Source: Arthrobacter bambusae
GTDB lineage: Bacteria > Actinomycetota > Actinomycetes > Actinomycetales > Micrococcaceae
DNA length: 64,000 nt
Assembly (NCBI RefSeq): GCF_022606295.1
Contig: NZ_JAHHZS010000008.1
Location: 84,479-148,478, forward strand
Reading direction: 5' to 3'
Both the position numbers and the translations under genes were made by a program. Every line of letters starts with the position of its first letter. The first letter of the stretch is position 1. The notes beneath the pieces are model-generated. The model saw only the letters and a program-made list of their open reading frames with translations, was not told the DNA's origin and searched no databases. Below, piece after piece: positions 17,069-24,848 of the stretch.

Positions 17069-17469
17069 TTTACGACCAGCGTTCCGTGCATGTTCGAGTG
17101 ATAGGCGCAGTGGTAAGGGTAGCTGCCCGGTGTGGTGGGCGCCGTGAACTGCGCTGTCCCGCCCCCGCCATCGATGGCAGCGTCGAACGACTTTCCATCG
17201 TCCGAGGTGACCGTGTGGGCCTGGGCGTCCTCGTCCTTCACGGTGATTTTGGCCCCCGGGCTGACCGACACGGGTCCTTGGTAGCCGAAGTCCTTGATGG
17301 TAATGGTGAGCGATGGGGAGGTCCCGGAAGGCGGAGCAGTCGAGGAGGCGGCAGAAGGCGGGCTTGACGATGCGCCCTGGTAACCAGTTCCGGATGCCCC
17401 GCAACCGCCCACGGCGATCAGGGCGGCCGCTCCAACGATGACCATCATGGCCTTGGGGTTGTTCCTCAT
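17065..17469 (-). CDS. Plastocyanin/azurin-like type I copper lipoprotein
   Basis: 134 residues from ATG 17469 (MRNNPKAMMVIVGAAALIAV) with GGAGCGGGG upstream. A lipoprotein signal ends near VGGC (Cys about residue 23). A Ser/Pro/Thr-rich linker of ~30 residues leads to a cupredoxin domain. The copper ligands are all present: His in AQAHTVTSD, then Cys, His and Met in YPYHCAYHSNMHGTLVV at the C-terminus. It should be anchored outside the membrane and carry electrons or bind copper. It overlaps the following membrane-protein gene by four bases. Confidence 0.88.
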   Translation of the reverse strand: MRNNPKAMMVIVGAAALIAVGGCGASGTGYQGASSSPPSAASSTAPPSGTSPSLTITIKDFGYQGPVSVSPGAKITVKDEDAQAHTVTSDDGKSFDAAIDGGGGTAQFTAPTTPGSYPYHCAYHSNMHGTLVVK

Positions 17470-17597
17470 GATTGGTTCCCCGCTCCTCGTGTCCGGTGGC
17501 GCGAATGTGCTTGCCACATTGATGAGACGAATTCCGGAGCGGTCAGGTTCACGGGAACTAGTACTTTGCTTGCCGCCGGCGGAGGCGGCCCGCTCGG

Positions 17598-18377
17598 TCA
17601 CCCCACCGGACGCAGCGTCCTGCAGACCTCCACGAAAGCCTTGAACGGGGCGAGCCGTTCCTCCTCAGGCAGCTGCGAGGCCTCGGGATGCCATTGCACG
17701 GATGCCACCCAGCGCTGCGGATCCTCGAGGGCCTCCACTGTCCCGTCCTCTGCGACCGCCGTCACCACCAGGCCATCGCCTACCCGTGCCACGGCCTGGT
17801 GATGTCCCGAAGCGATCCGCACCGAGTCGCGCGAGCCATAGAGCCCGGCCACCTTGGAATCCGGTGAAAGTTCGACGTCGTGCCACGCCCAGGCGCTGAG
17901 CCCACCGTCCGCCGTGGTCACGCCGTTGTGTTCCACCGCAGACGGGTACATGTCCTGGATCAGCGTCCCGCCATAGACAACGTTGAGGAGCTGATGGCCG
18001 CGGCAGATGCCAAGGGTGGGCAAACCGGCGTCGAGCGATCCACGGGCGACCGCCAAGTCCAGGCGATCCTGGTCGGGGTTCACGTCATAGCAGGCGTCGG
18101 TCGCTTCTTCCCCGTAGAGTCGCGGATCCAGGTCCCCACCGCCGGGCAGCAGGACCCCGTTGAGGGATCGGAGTTCGGCGGCCAGCGGACCTGCTTCGTC
18201 GGTGAAGGAAGCGTCCAGCAGCACAGGCTCCGCACCGGCGTCGCGCATTAGTTCGACGATGAAGTCGAAGAGTTCATTCGCCTCGACCACGCGGGCATCC
18301 GCGCTTTCGGAACTGCTGAGGCGGACAGGAATGCCGATCCGGGGCCTTAAGCTTCTTTGCTGTTCGGAAGTCTGCAT
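17598..18377 (-). CDS. Class I glutamine amidotransferase-like hydrolase (gamma-glutamyl-GABA hydrolase/PuuD type)
   Basis: 259 residues from ATG 18377 (MQTSEQQRSLRPRIGIPVRL). The nucleophile elbow is LPTLGICRGHQLLNVVYGG, with the Cys in GICRGHQ. The oxyanion strand is GVLLPGGGDLDPRLYGEE, and the His-x-Glu pair is VASVQWHPEASQ. These are the peptidase C26 signatures. PuuD releases GABA from gamma-glutamyl-GABA in putrescine breakdown. No other puu genes are adjacent, so the substrate is uncertain. The next gene on the plus strand starts 63 bases away, divergently. Confidence 0.85.
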   Translation of the reverse strand: MQTSEQQRSLRPRIGIPVRLSSSESADARVVEANELFDFIVELMRDAGAEPVLLDASFTDEAGPLAAELRSLNGVLLPGGGDLDPRLYGEEATDACYDVNPDQDRLDLAVARGSLDAGLPTLGICRGHQLLNVVYGGTLIQDMYPSAVEHNGVTTADGGLSAWAWHDVELSPDSKVAGLYGSRDSVRIASGHHQAVARVGDGLVVTAVAEDGTVEALEDPQRWVASVQWHPEASQLPEEERLAPFKAFVEVCRTLRPVG

Positions 18378-18440
18378 CCTCCATGATGCACTGGCCGGTC
18401 GACTCCTGCGCAACGGGAACCGCGGGCTTACGCTGATGCC

Positions 18441-19574
18441 ATGAATCCGTCCCGCGCCCTGACTCCCAGTCCCCGCACGCTCGACATTGAGAGCGTGGCC
18501 CATTTCGACAAACTGCTGAGCTCGGGTGCCGCAACGATGCACGGATGGCACGCCCAGTCGCTGGACCTGCGGGGCCGACGAGCGGACCTCGAGAGGCTGG
18601 ATCCGCAAGGCGCCATCTTCCTGGGCTGTACCTTCGACGACGGCGTGGAGGACTCCCTGCGCAGCCGCGGCGCCCTCATCTTTCCGAAACTCCGCGGAGT
18701 GCCCTTCAACCCGTACCGGGGCAGCCTCTATAGCGCCGCCGAACTGTACGAGGACATTGACTCCACGGAGTACGAAGCAACCCTGGACGCGCAGGTCTAT
18801 CACTGGAGCATCATGCCGGGGCAGCGGACCAGCCTGGATGCCACCCTCGCCGCCGCGCTGCACGACCACGCGATCGGGGATGCGCTGGACGAGCTCCTGG
18901 GCAACGGGGATTTCGCGGGGACCAAGGTCGTGGGAGTCATGGGCGGGCACGCCGCACAACGCGGAACCACGGACTTTTACGACGCCGCGCGGCTGGGTCG
19001 GCTCCTGGCTCTGTCGGGCTTCACGGTAGCCACGGGGGGAGGACCGGGTGCCATGGAAGCCGCCAATTTGGGCGCCTACTTGAGCGGCCTGCCCGACGCC
19101 GACTTCACCGTCGCGCTGCAATCGCTCGCGGCGGTGCCGGGTTTCCGCCCCTCGGTGACGGCGTGGGCGCGGGCGGCGGCCGCCGTCGTCGGGCAACATC
19201 CGAGCGGAACGACGTCGCTGGGCATCCCCACCTGGTTTTACGGGCACGAGCCGCCCAACCTCTTCGCCACACACATCGCCAAGTACTTCGCCAACTCCGT
19301 GCGGGAGGCGATCCTGCTGGAGCTATGCAACGGCGGGATCGTCTTCCTTCCGGGCTCCGCCGGCACCGTGCAGGAAATCTTCCAGGATGCGTGCGAGAAC
19401 TTCTACGGCGCCCCGGAAACCGTCACGCCCATGGTGCTCGTAGGTCGCGACCATTGGGAGCGCAAGTATCCAGCGTGGCCCATGTTGCAGAGCCTTGCCG
19501 CCGGGAAAGTGATGGAGGGCCGGATCTTCCTGGTGGACAGCGTCGAGGAAGCACTCGCCGTCGTCGCGGGCTAG
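18441..19574 (+). CDS. LOG-family Rossmann-fold protein with long N-terminal extension
   Basis: 377 residues from ATG 18441. Residues ~160-377 are the LOG/TIGR00730-like domain: KVVGVMGGHAAQRG, FTVATGGGPGAMEAANLGA and IVFLPGSAGTVQEIFQDA. The last motif reads PGSAGT where LOG phosphoribohydrolases usually have PGGxGT, but the Glu is kept. The first ~150 residues (AIFLGCTFDDGVEDSL and onward) are an extra domain, making the protein about twice the length of a typical LOG. Activity on cytokinin-like or other nucleotides is possible but unproven. No operon partner. Confidence 0.78.
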   Translation: MNPSRALTPSPRTLDIESVAHFDKLLSSGAATMHGWHAQSLDLRGRRADLERLDPQGAIFLGCTFDDGVEDSLRSRGALIFPKLRGVPFNPYRGSLYSAAELYEDIDSTEYEATLDAQVYHWSIMPGQRTSLDATLAAALHDHAIGDALDELLGNGDFAGTKVVGVMGGHAAQRGTTDFYDAARLGRLLALSGFTVATGGGPGAMEAANLGAYLSGLPDADFTVALQSLAAVPGFRPSVTAWARAAAAVVGQHPSGTTSLGIPTWFYGHEPPNLFATHIAKYFANSVREAILLELCNGGIVFLPGSAGTVQEIFQDACENFYGAPETVTPMVLVGRDHWERKYPAWPMLQSLAAGKVMEGRIFLVDSVEEALAVVAG

Positions 19575-19585
19575 GCGCCTCACAC

Positions 19586-19805
19586 GGGACATGCCCAGCC
19601 TTGGCTCGCCGTCCCGCCCCGGCACTTAGGGACATGTCCAGCCCTGGCTTGGCGTCCCGACCCCGCACTTAGGGACATGTCCAGCCCTGGCCTGGAACAT
19701 TGGGCATATTGCGAATATGCCCGTCTTTGGACTTCAGGGCTGGACATGTCCCTATCGGCGAAAGCATTATGCCCGCTGCTGAGCCCTAGGGCTGGGCATG
19801 TCCCT
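19586..19805. repeat. Cluster of nested palindromic repeats (GGACATGTCC family), locus 1
   Basis: At least four related units occupy this 322-base gap (19575-19896). Two are arms with CCAGCC(C/T)TGGCT followed by a CGTCCCG-type tail. The best unit spans 19672-19752: an outer 18-base perfect arm pair (19672-19689 with 19735-19752) holds an inner 9-base perfect hairpin (19702-19710 with 19714-19722). The last unit ends GGGCTGGGCATGTCCC near 19804. No ORF is credible here. Two further loci at 20.75 kb and 55.9-56.3 kb carry the same family. Confidence 0.8.
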
Positions 19806-19896
19806 TGGCCGGTTGGTGGACATGTCCATTGCGTGACTTCAGAGCGGGGCATGTCCGGTGCGATGCGGGGATGCCGGGCTAGTGTGGGGATGCCGG

Positions 19897-20733
19897 TTAG
19901 TGTGGGGGCCGCCCGCCCAGTCGAATGGTGACTTTGCGTGCTGCGTCTTGGCATGCCTCGCCGAGGCTGGCGAGGGTGTCCTGCGAGACCCGGAACTTCG
20001 GCGCAGGTATGAGGACGGAGGCCACGATGTCTCCGCGGTGGTCAAAGACAGGCGAAGCAACACCGACTTCTTCGATCGACGTTTCGCCGAAATTGAAGGC
20101 CCATCCCCGGGTCACAGACTCCTTGAGCCGGATCAGGTAGGCCTCGAGGGACTCCTCGTCGAGACCGGGCAATCTGATGGAGCCGCTGCGGAGGAGCTTG
20201 CGGACGCGGTCGGCGTCTTCGGCGGCAAGAAAGACCTGCACCGATGAGCTGAGCGCCTCGTTGTAACGGGCACCCAACGGTGCGAGGTGCTTGACCTGGT
20301 GACGGCTGGCGATTTGCTCCACGCACATGGATTCGCTCCCGTTCCACACCATGAGGGCGCTCGTCTCGCCTGTCCGTTCGCTCAGCTCGCGCAACACGGG
20401 ATAGGCCACCCGGCGCTCTTCCAGCTCGGCGAGGAGCGGCCCGGCAAGGGCGATCATCCCCAGGCCCAACCGGAAGCGGCGGGACTCGGGGTCGCGCTCC
20501 ACCAAGTGTTCCTGTTCGAAGGTCGCGAGGATCCGGGACACCGTGCTCTTGTGCAAGCCGATCCTGCCGGCGATCTCGGTGACACCCAGGAGGGGTTCCT
20601 CGGCGGTGAAGCTGCGCAGCACGGCAATGGCGTTCTCAAGTACCGAAGCGCCTCTGGAATCGCCGTTGGCCGGGGTTTCACTCGTGGTTGCACGCGGTTC
20701 TGCGCGCCGTTCTGCTGAGGTCATGATGGTCAC
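19897..20733 (-). CDS. IclR-family transcriptional regulator, creatinase operon
   Basis: 278 residues from GTG 20733-20731, with AAAAGAG seven bases upstream; ATG 20724 is an alternative. Residues 30-90 hold the IclR winged helix (VTEIAGRIGLHKSTVSRIL). The effector domain follows, with ETSALMVWNGSESMCVEQI and ASPVFDHRGDIVASVLIPAP near the C-terminus. It lies downstream of creatinase on the same strand, separated by a nested palindrome, and is the likely regulator of the creatine operon. The small ligand is not known; creatine or sarcosine is a guess. Confidence 0.88.
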   Translation of the reverse strand: MTIMTSAERRAEPRATTSETPANGDSRGASVLENAIAVLRSFTAEEPLLGVTEIAGRIGLHKSTVSRILATFEQEHLVERDPESRRFRLGLGMIALAGPLLAELEERRVAYPVLRELSERTGETSALMVWNGSESMCVEQIASRHQVKHLAPLGARYNEALSSSVQVFLAAEDADRVRKLLRSGSIRLPGLDEESLEAYLIRLKESVTRGWAFNFGETSIEEVGVASPVFDHRGDIVASVLIPAPKFRVSQDTLASLGEACQDAARKVTIRLGGRPPH

Positions 20734-20752
20734 TATATGGCTCTTTTAATGG

Positions 20753-20831
20753 GGACATGCCCAGCCTTGGCCAAGAGCAATGAGCATATGAGTCATATGT
20801 CCACTGCTCGGGCGCAAGGCTGGGCATGTCC
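20753..20831. repeat. Nested palindromic repeat between creatinase and iclR, locus 2
   Basis: Outer arms 20753-20769 and 20815-20831 are a perfect 17-base inverted repeat (GGACATGCCCAGCCTTG). Inside is a 7-1-7 perfect palindrome (CATATGA-G-TCATATG, 20785-20799) flanked by AGAGCAA and TCCACTGCTC. Outer arm and inner layout match the elements at 19672-19752 and 56209-56281. It fills the 111-base gap and may affect expression of iclR from the creatinase transcript. Confidence 0.8.
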
Positions 20832-20844
20832 ATGGGGGTGGGGG

Positions 20845-22101
20845 TCAGGCGCCGATGATGTTGTATTCCGGGCCGAAGGGGAACTTGGTGATGTTCTCGG
20901 CACCGTCTTCGCCGACCACCAGGATGTCGTGCTCCCGGTACCCGCCGGCACCCGGCTGGCCATCGAGGACGGTGATCATCGGTTCCATGGAGACCACCAT
21001 TCCCGGTTCCAGAACGGTGTCGATGTCTTCGCGCAGTTCCAGTCCGGCTTCGCGGCCGTAGTAGTGCGAGAGGACGCCGAAGGAGTGTCCGTAGCCAAAG
21101 GTGCGGTTGGCGAGCAGTCCATGCGAAACATAGATCTCGTTGAGCTCCGCGGCGATGTCCTTGCAGACCGCCCCGGGCTTGATGAGTTCCAGTCCGCGCT
21201 TGTGCACGTCCACGTTGATGTTCCACAGCTCCAGGGAGCGTGCATCGGGTTCGCCGTAAAACAGAGTCCTTTCCAGGGCCGTGTAGTAGCCCGAGGTCAT
21301 GGGGAAGCAGTTCAGCGACAGGATGTCGTGTTCCTGGATCTTGCGGGTGGTTGCCCAGTTGTGGGCGCCGTCCGTGTTGATGCCGGACTGGAACCACACC
21401 CAGGTATCGCGGATTTCTGAGTCCGGGAACGTGCGGGCGATCTCGTGCACCATGGCCTCGGTGCCGATCAACGCCACCTCGTACTCGGTGATGCCGGCAG
21501 TGATGGCATTGCGGATCGCTTCGCCGCCGAGGTCGCCGATCCGGGCGCCGTGCTTGATGACCTCGATTTCCTCGGCGGACTTGATCATGCGCTGGCGCAT
21601 CGCGGCCTGGGCGACGTCCACAAGGGTCGCTCCGGGGAAGGCGGCCTGGATCTTGTTGCGGTTGTCCAGGGGAAGGGAGTCGTCCTCGACACCCAGGCGC
21701 CGGACGTTGATCCCGCGGGTGCGCAGCACTTCCTGGATGCCGAAGATGTAGTTGTCCCGGCGCCAGTCCGTGTAGACCAGGTTGTCCCCGTAGCTGCGGC
21801 GCCACGGCATGCCGGCGTCGATGTTGGCGGTGACCGTGACGGTGTCGTCGGCCGTGACCACCATGGCGTAGGAGCGGCCGAAGTAGGTGAACAGGAAATC
21901 GGAGTAGTACTTGATGGAGTGGTAGCTGGTCAGGACAACGGCGTCCAGTTCCTTCTCTGCCATGATCCGGCGAAGGCCCGCAAGGCGTCGCTCAAACTCT
22001 GCGTCAGAGAAGGTCAGGCAGACCTTCTCTCCGTTGTTGAGGACCTTGAGGCGCTCAAGCTTGGTGACGTCGCTGACGGCTTCATTCTCGGTGATGGTCA
22101 T
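20845..22101 (-). CDS. Creatinase (creatine amidinohydrolase, EC 3.5.3.3)
   Basis: 418 residues from ATG 22101. The whole length follows the Pseudomonas creatinase pattern: LTSYHSIKYYSDFLF near residue 58, YTDWRRDNY near 110, MRQRMIKSAEEIEVIKHGAR, WFQSGINTDGAHN with the catalytic His at 247, CFPMTSGYYTALERT, GYGHSFGVLSHYYGREAG and VVSMEPM. The His in the DGAHN block, together with loss of the dinuclear metal ligands, separates creatinase from true Xaa-Pro aminopeptidases. It hydrolyses creatine to sarcosine and urea, so it feeds the sarcosine oxidase 20 kb away. It is co-transcribed with the transporter upstream. Confidence 0.88.
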   Translation of the reverse strand: MTITENEAVSDVTKLERLKVLNNGEKVCLTFSDAEFERRLAGLRRIMAEKELDAVVLTSYHSIKYYSDFLFTYFGRSYAMVVTADDTVTVTANIDAGMPWRRSYGDNLVYTDWRRDNYIFGIQEVLRTRGINVRRLGVEDDSLPLDNRNKIQAAFPGATLVDVAQAAMRQRMIKSAEEIEVIKHGARIGDLGGEAIRNAITAGITEYEVALIGTEAMVHEIARTFPDSEIRDTWVWFQSGINTDGAHNWATTRKIQEHDILSLNCFPMTSGYYTALERTLFYGEPDARSLELWNINVDVHKRGLELIKPGAVCKDIAAELNEIYVSHGLLANRTFGYGHSFGVLSHYYGREAGLELREDIDTVLEPGMVVSMEPMITVLDGQPGAGGYREHDILVVGEDGAENITKFPFGPEYNIIGA

Positions 22102-22133
22102 GGGTGGTGTTCCTTTCAATGGGTGGGTTGTTT

Positions 22134-23537
22134 TCAGTCCTGCTGCAGGGGCTTCTTGGAGGTTTCCACAGCGAAGAGGACCGCGATGAGGGAAATGACG
22201 GAGGCTGCCACGAGGTACCAGCCGGGGGCCAGTTGGTTGTGGGTCAGGCCGATGAGGAGTGTTGCCATGAACGGGGCGGTGCCGCCGAACAGGGCGTTGG
22301 AGAGATTGAAGCTGACGGCGAAGCCGCTGTAGCGGACCCTCGTGGGGAAGAGCTCGGCGAGGAAGCTGGGCAGCGTGCCGTCGTTGAGTGTAAGCATCGC
22401 GCCCAGCAGGATCTGCACCAGGACGATGACCAGGAAATTGCCGGTATCGAGGAGCATGAACGCCGGAACGGTTAGCACCACGAACAGCACGGAAGCGGTG
22501 ATGAGCATGCGCTTGCGGCCGAACCTGTCCGATGCGATCCCGGTCAGGAAAATGAATCCGATATAGCTGAGGAGGGCAATCGTCGTGGCCAGGAACGATT
22601 CGGCTGCGCCGAAGTGAAGCTCCTCGGAAAGGTACGTGGGCATATAGCTGAGGATCACGTAGAACCCGACGGCGTTGAGCAGCACGGCGCCCGTCGCAAT
22701 GATCAGCTGCTTGCGGTACGTCTTGAACATGGCGAAGGCCGGAGCCTTGACCGCGGTGTCCTTCGCGGCCATTTCGCGGAATGCCGGGGTGTCCTCGAGT
22801 TTGGTGCGGATGTAGCGGCCAATCAGGCCCATCGGGGCTGCCAGGAGGAAGGGCAGGCGCCAGCCCCACTCGCCGAGCTGGTCGGCGCTCAGCACCGAAC
22901 TGAGCAGCGCCGCCAGCAGGGATCCGAGCAGCAGGCCTGCCGCTGTACTGGCGGGTACGACGGCGGCATAGAGTCCGCGTCGATTGGCCGGTGCGTATTC
23001 CACCAGGAAGGCTGAGGCACCCGCGTATTCGCCTGCTGCCGAGAAGCCTTGAACAACGCGGACGAGCAGCAGGAGGACCGGCGCCATGACGCCGATGGTG
23101 TTGTAGCCGGGGATCAGTGCGATGCAGAACGTTGCCACGGACATGAGCACGATCGACAGGGAGAGTGCCTGTTTGCGTCCGAGGCGGTCACCGATGTGGC
23201 CCCAGATGAATCCGCCCAGTGGACGGACGAAGAACGAGACGGCGAAGACGCCGAACGTGGCGAGCAGGGCTGTCTGCCGGTCCGATGCGGGGAAGAAGAC
23301 GGTCGAGATAATCCCGGCAAGGTAGCCGTAGACGGCGTAGTCGAACCACTCGACGAAGTTGCCGATGAAGCTGGCAGTGATGACTCGGCGTCGGGTGTCT
23401 TTACTGACTGTGTGGCTGTCGGCTGGCTTTGGTGTGCCGCCCGGGGCGGCTGTCGCATCGGGAAGGCCGGATCCGCCTTTGGATCCGGCATGAGCGCTTC
23501 CCGGGATTGCTGCGACGGAGGATGTTTCGTTTTTCAT
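22134..23537 (-). CDS. MFS transporter, metabolite:proton symporter (MHS) type
   Basis: 467 residues from ATG 23537 (MKNETSSVAAIPGSAH). A ~55-residue hydrophilic N-terminus precedes twelve membrane segments. Family signatures are ITASFIGNFVEWFDYAVYGY, FVRPLGGFIWGHIGDRLGRKQ (the loop 2-3 motif) and LVRVVQGFSAAGEYAGASAF. This is the group of ProP, ShiA and KgtP, which take up osmolytes and organic acids with protons. It is the first gene of the operon with creatinase 32 bases downstream, so creatine or creatinine is the probable cargo; that is inferred from position only. Confidence 0.9.
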   Translation of the reverse strand: MKNETSSVAAIPGSAHAGSKGGSGLPDATAAPGGTPKPADSHTVSKDTRRRVITASFIGNFVEWFDYAVYGYLAGIISTVFFPASDRQTALLATFGVFAVSFFVRPLGGFIWGHIGDRLGRKQALSLSIVLMSVATFCIALIPGYNTIGVMAPVLLLLVRVVQGFSAAGEYAGASAFLVEYAPANRRGLYAAVVPASTAAGLLLGSLLAALLSSVLSADQLGEWGWRLPFLLAAPMGLIGRYIRTKLEDTPAFREMAAKDTAVKAPAFAMFKTYRKQLIIATGAVLLNAVGFYVILSYMPTYLSEELHFGAAESFLATTIALLSYIGFIFLTGIASDRFGRKRMLITASVLFVVLTVPAFMLLDTGNFLVIVLVQILLGAMLTLNDGTLPSFLAELFPTRVRYSGFAVSFNLSNALFGGTAPFMATLLIGLTHNQLAPGWYLVAASVISLIAVLFAVETSKKPLQQD

Positions 23538-23558
23538 GAATCCACCAAGAACTTTGGG

Positions 23559-23615
23559 GTTGCATTCAACGCAACGCTGTTGCACCAGAATAGATGTGTC
23601 GTGCATCACCGTCAA
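23559..23615 (-). promoter_or_regulatory. Promoter and operator of the transporter-creatinase operon
   Basis: On the minus strand TTGACG (23615-23610), 17 bases and TATTCT (23592-23587) form a clear promoter. Just downstream lies GTTGC-(7)-GCAAC (23559-23575), an inverted repeat placed where a repressor would block transcription. A second overlapping pair, TGCAAC-AGC-GTTGCG on the minus strand, suggests more than one bound dimer. The IclR regulator of the same operon is the best candidate. Confidence 0.6.
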
Positions 23616-23632
23616 GGGCTTCCGGTAACTAT

Positions 23633-23697
23633 CCAACTGTCTCGCAATAGATGTCGTCATGGACGCTCAAAACGACAACAAGTGCGAGCTGGTTGGG
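23633..23697. repeat. Diverged second copy of the long palindrome seen at 14641-14706
   Basis: The right arm (23671-23697, begins AACGACAACAA and ends GGTTGGG) matches 22 of 27 bases of the copy between iolG and iolB. The left arm (23633-23656, CCAACTG.CTCGCA.. TGTCGT) is more decayed, and the loop is similar. It lies upstream of the transporter-creatinase promoter. Confidence 0.65.
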
Positions 23698-23757
23698 GAG
23701 GGTGGCGCACTCACTGCAACATGGTTGCTTTCTTTGGGTGGAATCTCGGTCCGGAAT

Positions 23758-23799
23758 GCAAAAAAGAAGCTCCCCGGATCCAGGGATCCGGGGAGCTTC
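23758..23799 (-). terminator. Rho-independent terminator of the betaine operon
   Basis: A perfect 16-base inverted repeat (23766-23781 with 23784-23799, GAAGCTCCCCGGATCC arm) is followed on the minus strand by a run of six T residues (the A-run at 23760-23765). It lies 19 bases after the stop of the binding-protein gene. Confidence 0.9.
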
Positions 23800-23817
23800 A
23801 AAGCAAGCGTGAAAGGA

Positions 23818-24792
23818 CTATTTGAGCCAGGCAGCCACCACATCCGGGTGGGCATCCACCCATTTCTTGGCAGCGGCATCGGGCTTCATGCCGCCCTGGA
23901 TGTCCGTTGCGACGGAGTTCTGGTCCGCGTTGGTCCATGAGAAGGCCTTGAGCAGTTTCGCGGCGGGAGAACCGCTGTCCGCAAACTTCTTGGCCATCAC
24001 TTTGTTCAACTTGTAGTCGGGGTAGTCGCAGGCCACCTTCTCGGCGTCGGCATCGCAGCCCGGAGTGTAGGCGGGCAGGCTGACCTTCTTGAGGGGGACC
24101 TCGGAAAGGAACCATTGAGGCTCGTAGAAGTACCCCAGCAGCGGCGTCTTGTTCTTCTCCGCCGTACGGAACGACTGGATCAATGCTGCTTCCGAACCGG
24201 AGAAGACCACTTTGTAGTCGAGGCCTAGATTCTTGACGAGGGCTTCATCGTTGGTGACGAACGCCGGGTCGCCATCCAGTACCTGGCCTTTGCCGCCCGA
24301 CTCGGACGTGGCAAACAGGGACGCGTATTTGTTCAGGTTCTTGCTGTCCAGGATGTCCGGGTATTTCTGGACCATCCATGGTGGTACGTACCAGCCGATA
24401 TGCCCTTCGTTGCCCGTGGGACCAGCATCCACCGCAACCTTCTGGTCGGTGATGTACTGCTTTGCGAGGTCCTCGTGACCCCAGTTCTCAAGGATGACGT
24501 CGACTTCACCCGAGCCGAAGCCCTGCCAGGAAATCTGTTCCGACAGGTCCTTCTGGACTACAGTGCAACCGAGTTTGTTTTGGGCTATGTAGCTGTAAAC
24601 AGCCGCATTTGCCGTGTAGCCCACCCATGCGTTGAGGGCCACGTTGACGGTTCCGCAGGGGGTGCCCGAAGCACCGGCTGCGGCCGCCTGATTGACTGTT
24701 GCGCCGCCGCAGCCGGCTAGCAACAGGGCGGCAGCGACGGTTCCGGCGAGCGTGGGAATTGTTCGTTTCAACAGCAGTCCAGCTTTACTCAT
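23818..24792 (-). CDS. Glycine betaine/choline ABC transporter substrate-binding lipoprotein
   Basis: 324 residues from ATG 24792 (MSKAGLLLKRTIPTLAGTVA). The signal peptide ends in lipobox LLAGC (Cys about residue 28). The mature part is an OpuAC-type domain: VNVALNAWVGYTANAAVYSY, WQGFGSGEVDVILENWGHED and KTPLLGYFYEPQWFL, whose Trp and Tyr residues form the aromatic box for quaternary ammonium. A C-terminal ADQNSVATDIQGGM segment is family-typical. It is the last gene of the long minus-strand operon and delivers betaine or choline to the permease encoded upstream. Confidence 0.9.
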   Translation of the reverse strand: MSKAGLLLKRTIPTLAGTVAAALLLAGCGGATVNQAAAAGASGTPCGTVNVALNAWVGYTANAAVYSYIAQNKLGCTVVQKDLSEQISWQGFGSGEVDVILENWGHEDLAKQYITDQKVAVDAGPTGNEGHIGWYVPPWMVQKYPDILDSKNLNKYASLFATSESGGKGQVLDGDPAFVTNDEALVKNLGLDYKVVFSGSEAALIQSFRTAEKNKTPLLGYFYEPQWFLSEVPLKKVSLPAYTPGCDADAEKVACDYPDYKLNKVMAKKFADSGSPAAKLLKAFSWTNADQNSVATDIQGGMKPDAAAKKWVDAHPDVVAAWLK

Positions 24793-24848
24793 GGTTGGAT
24801 CTCCTTGGGTGGGGCAGTGTGTTGGGGGAGTGCGTGAGACTGTGCCCG

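Noticed and set aside
16371..17101. Plus-strand protein genes in the gap after gntR (16370-17101)
   Set aside because: The open frame overlaps the minus-strand membrane and copper-protein genes and its translation has no hydrophobic or motif structure.
20845..22101. Xaa-Pro aminopeptidase or prolidase
   Set aside because: The fold is shared, but the sequence follows creatinase block by block (INTDGAHN, TALERT, GYGHSFG) and the metal-ligand pattern of aminopeptidases is missing.
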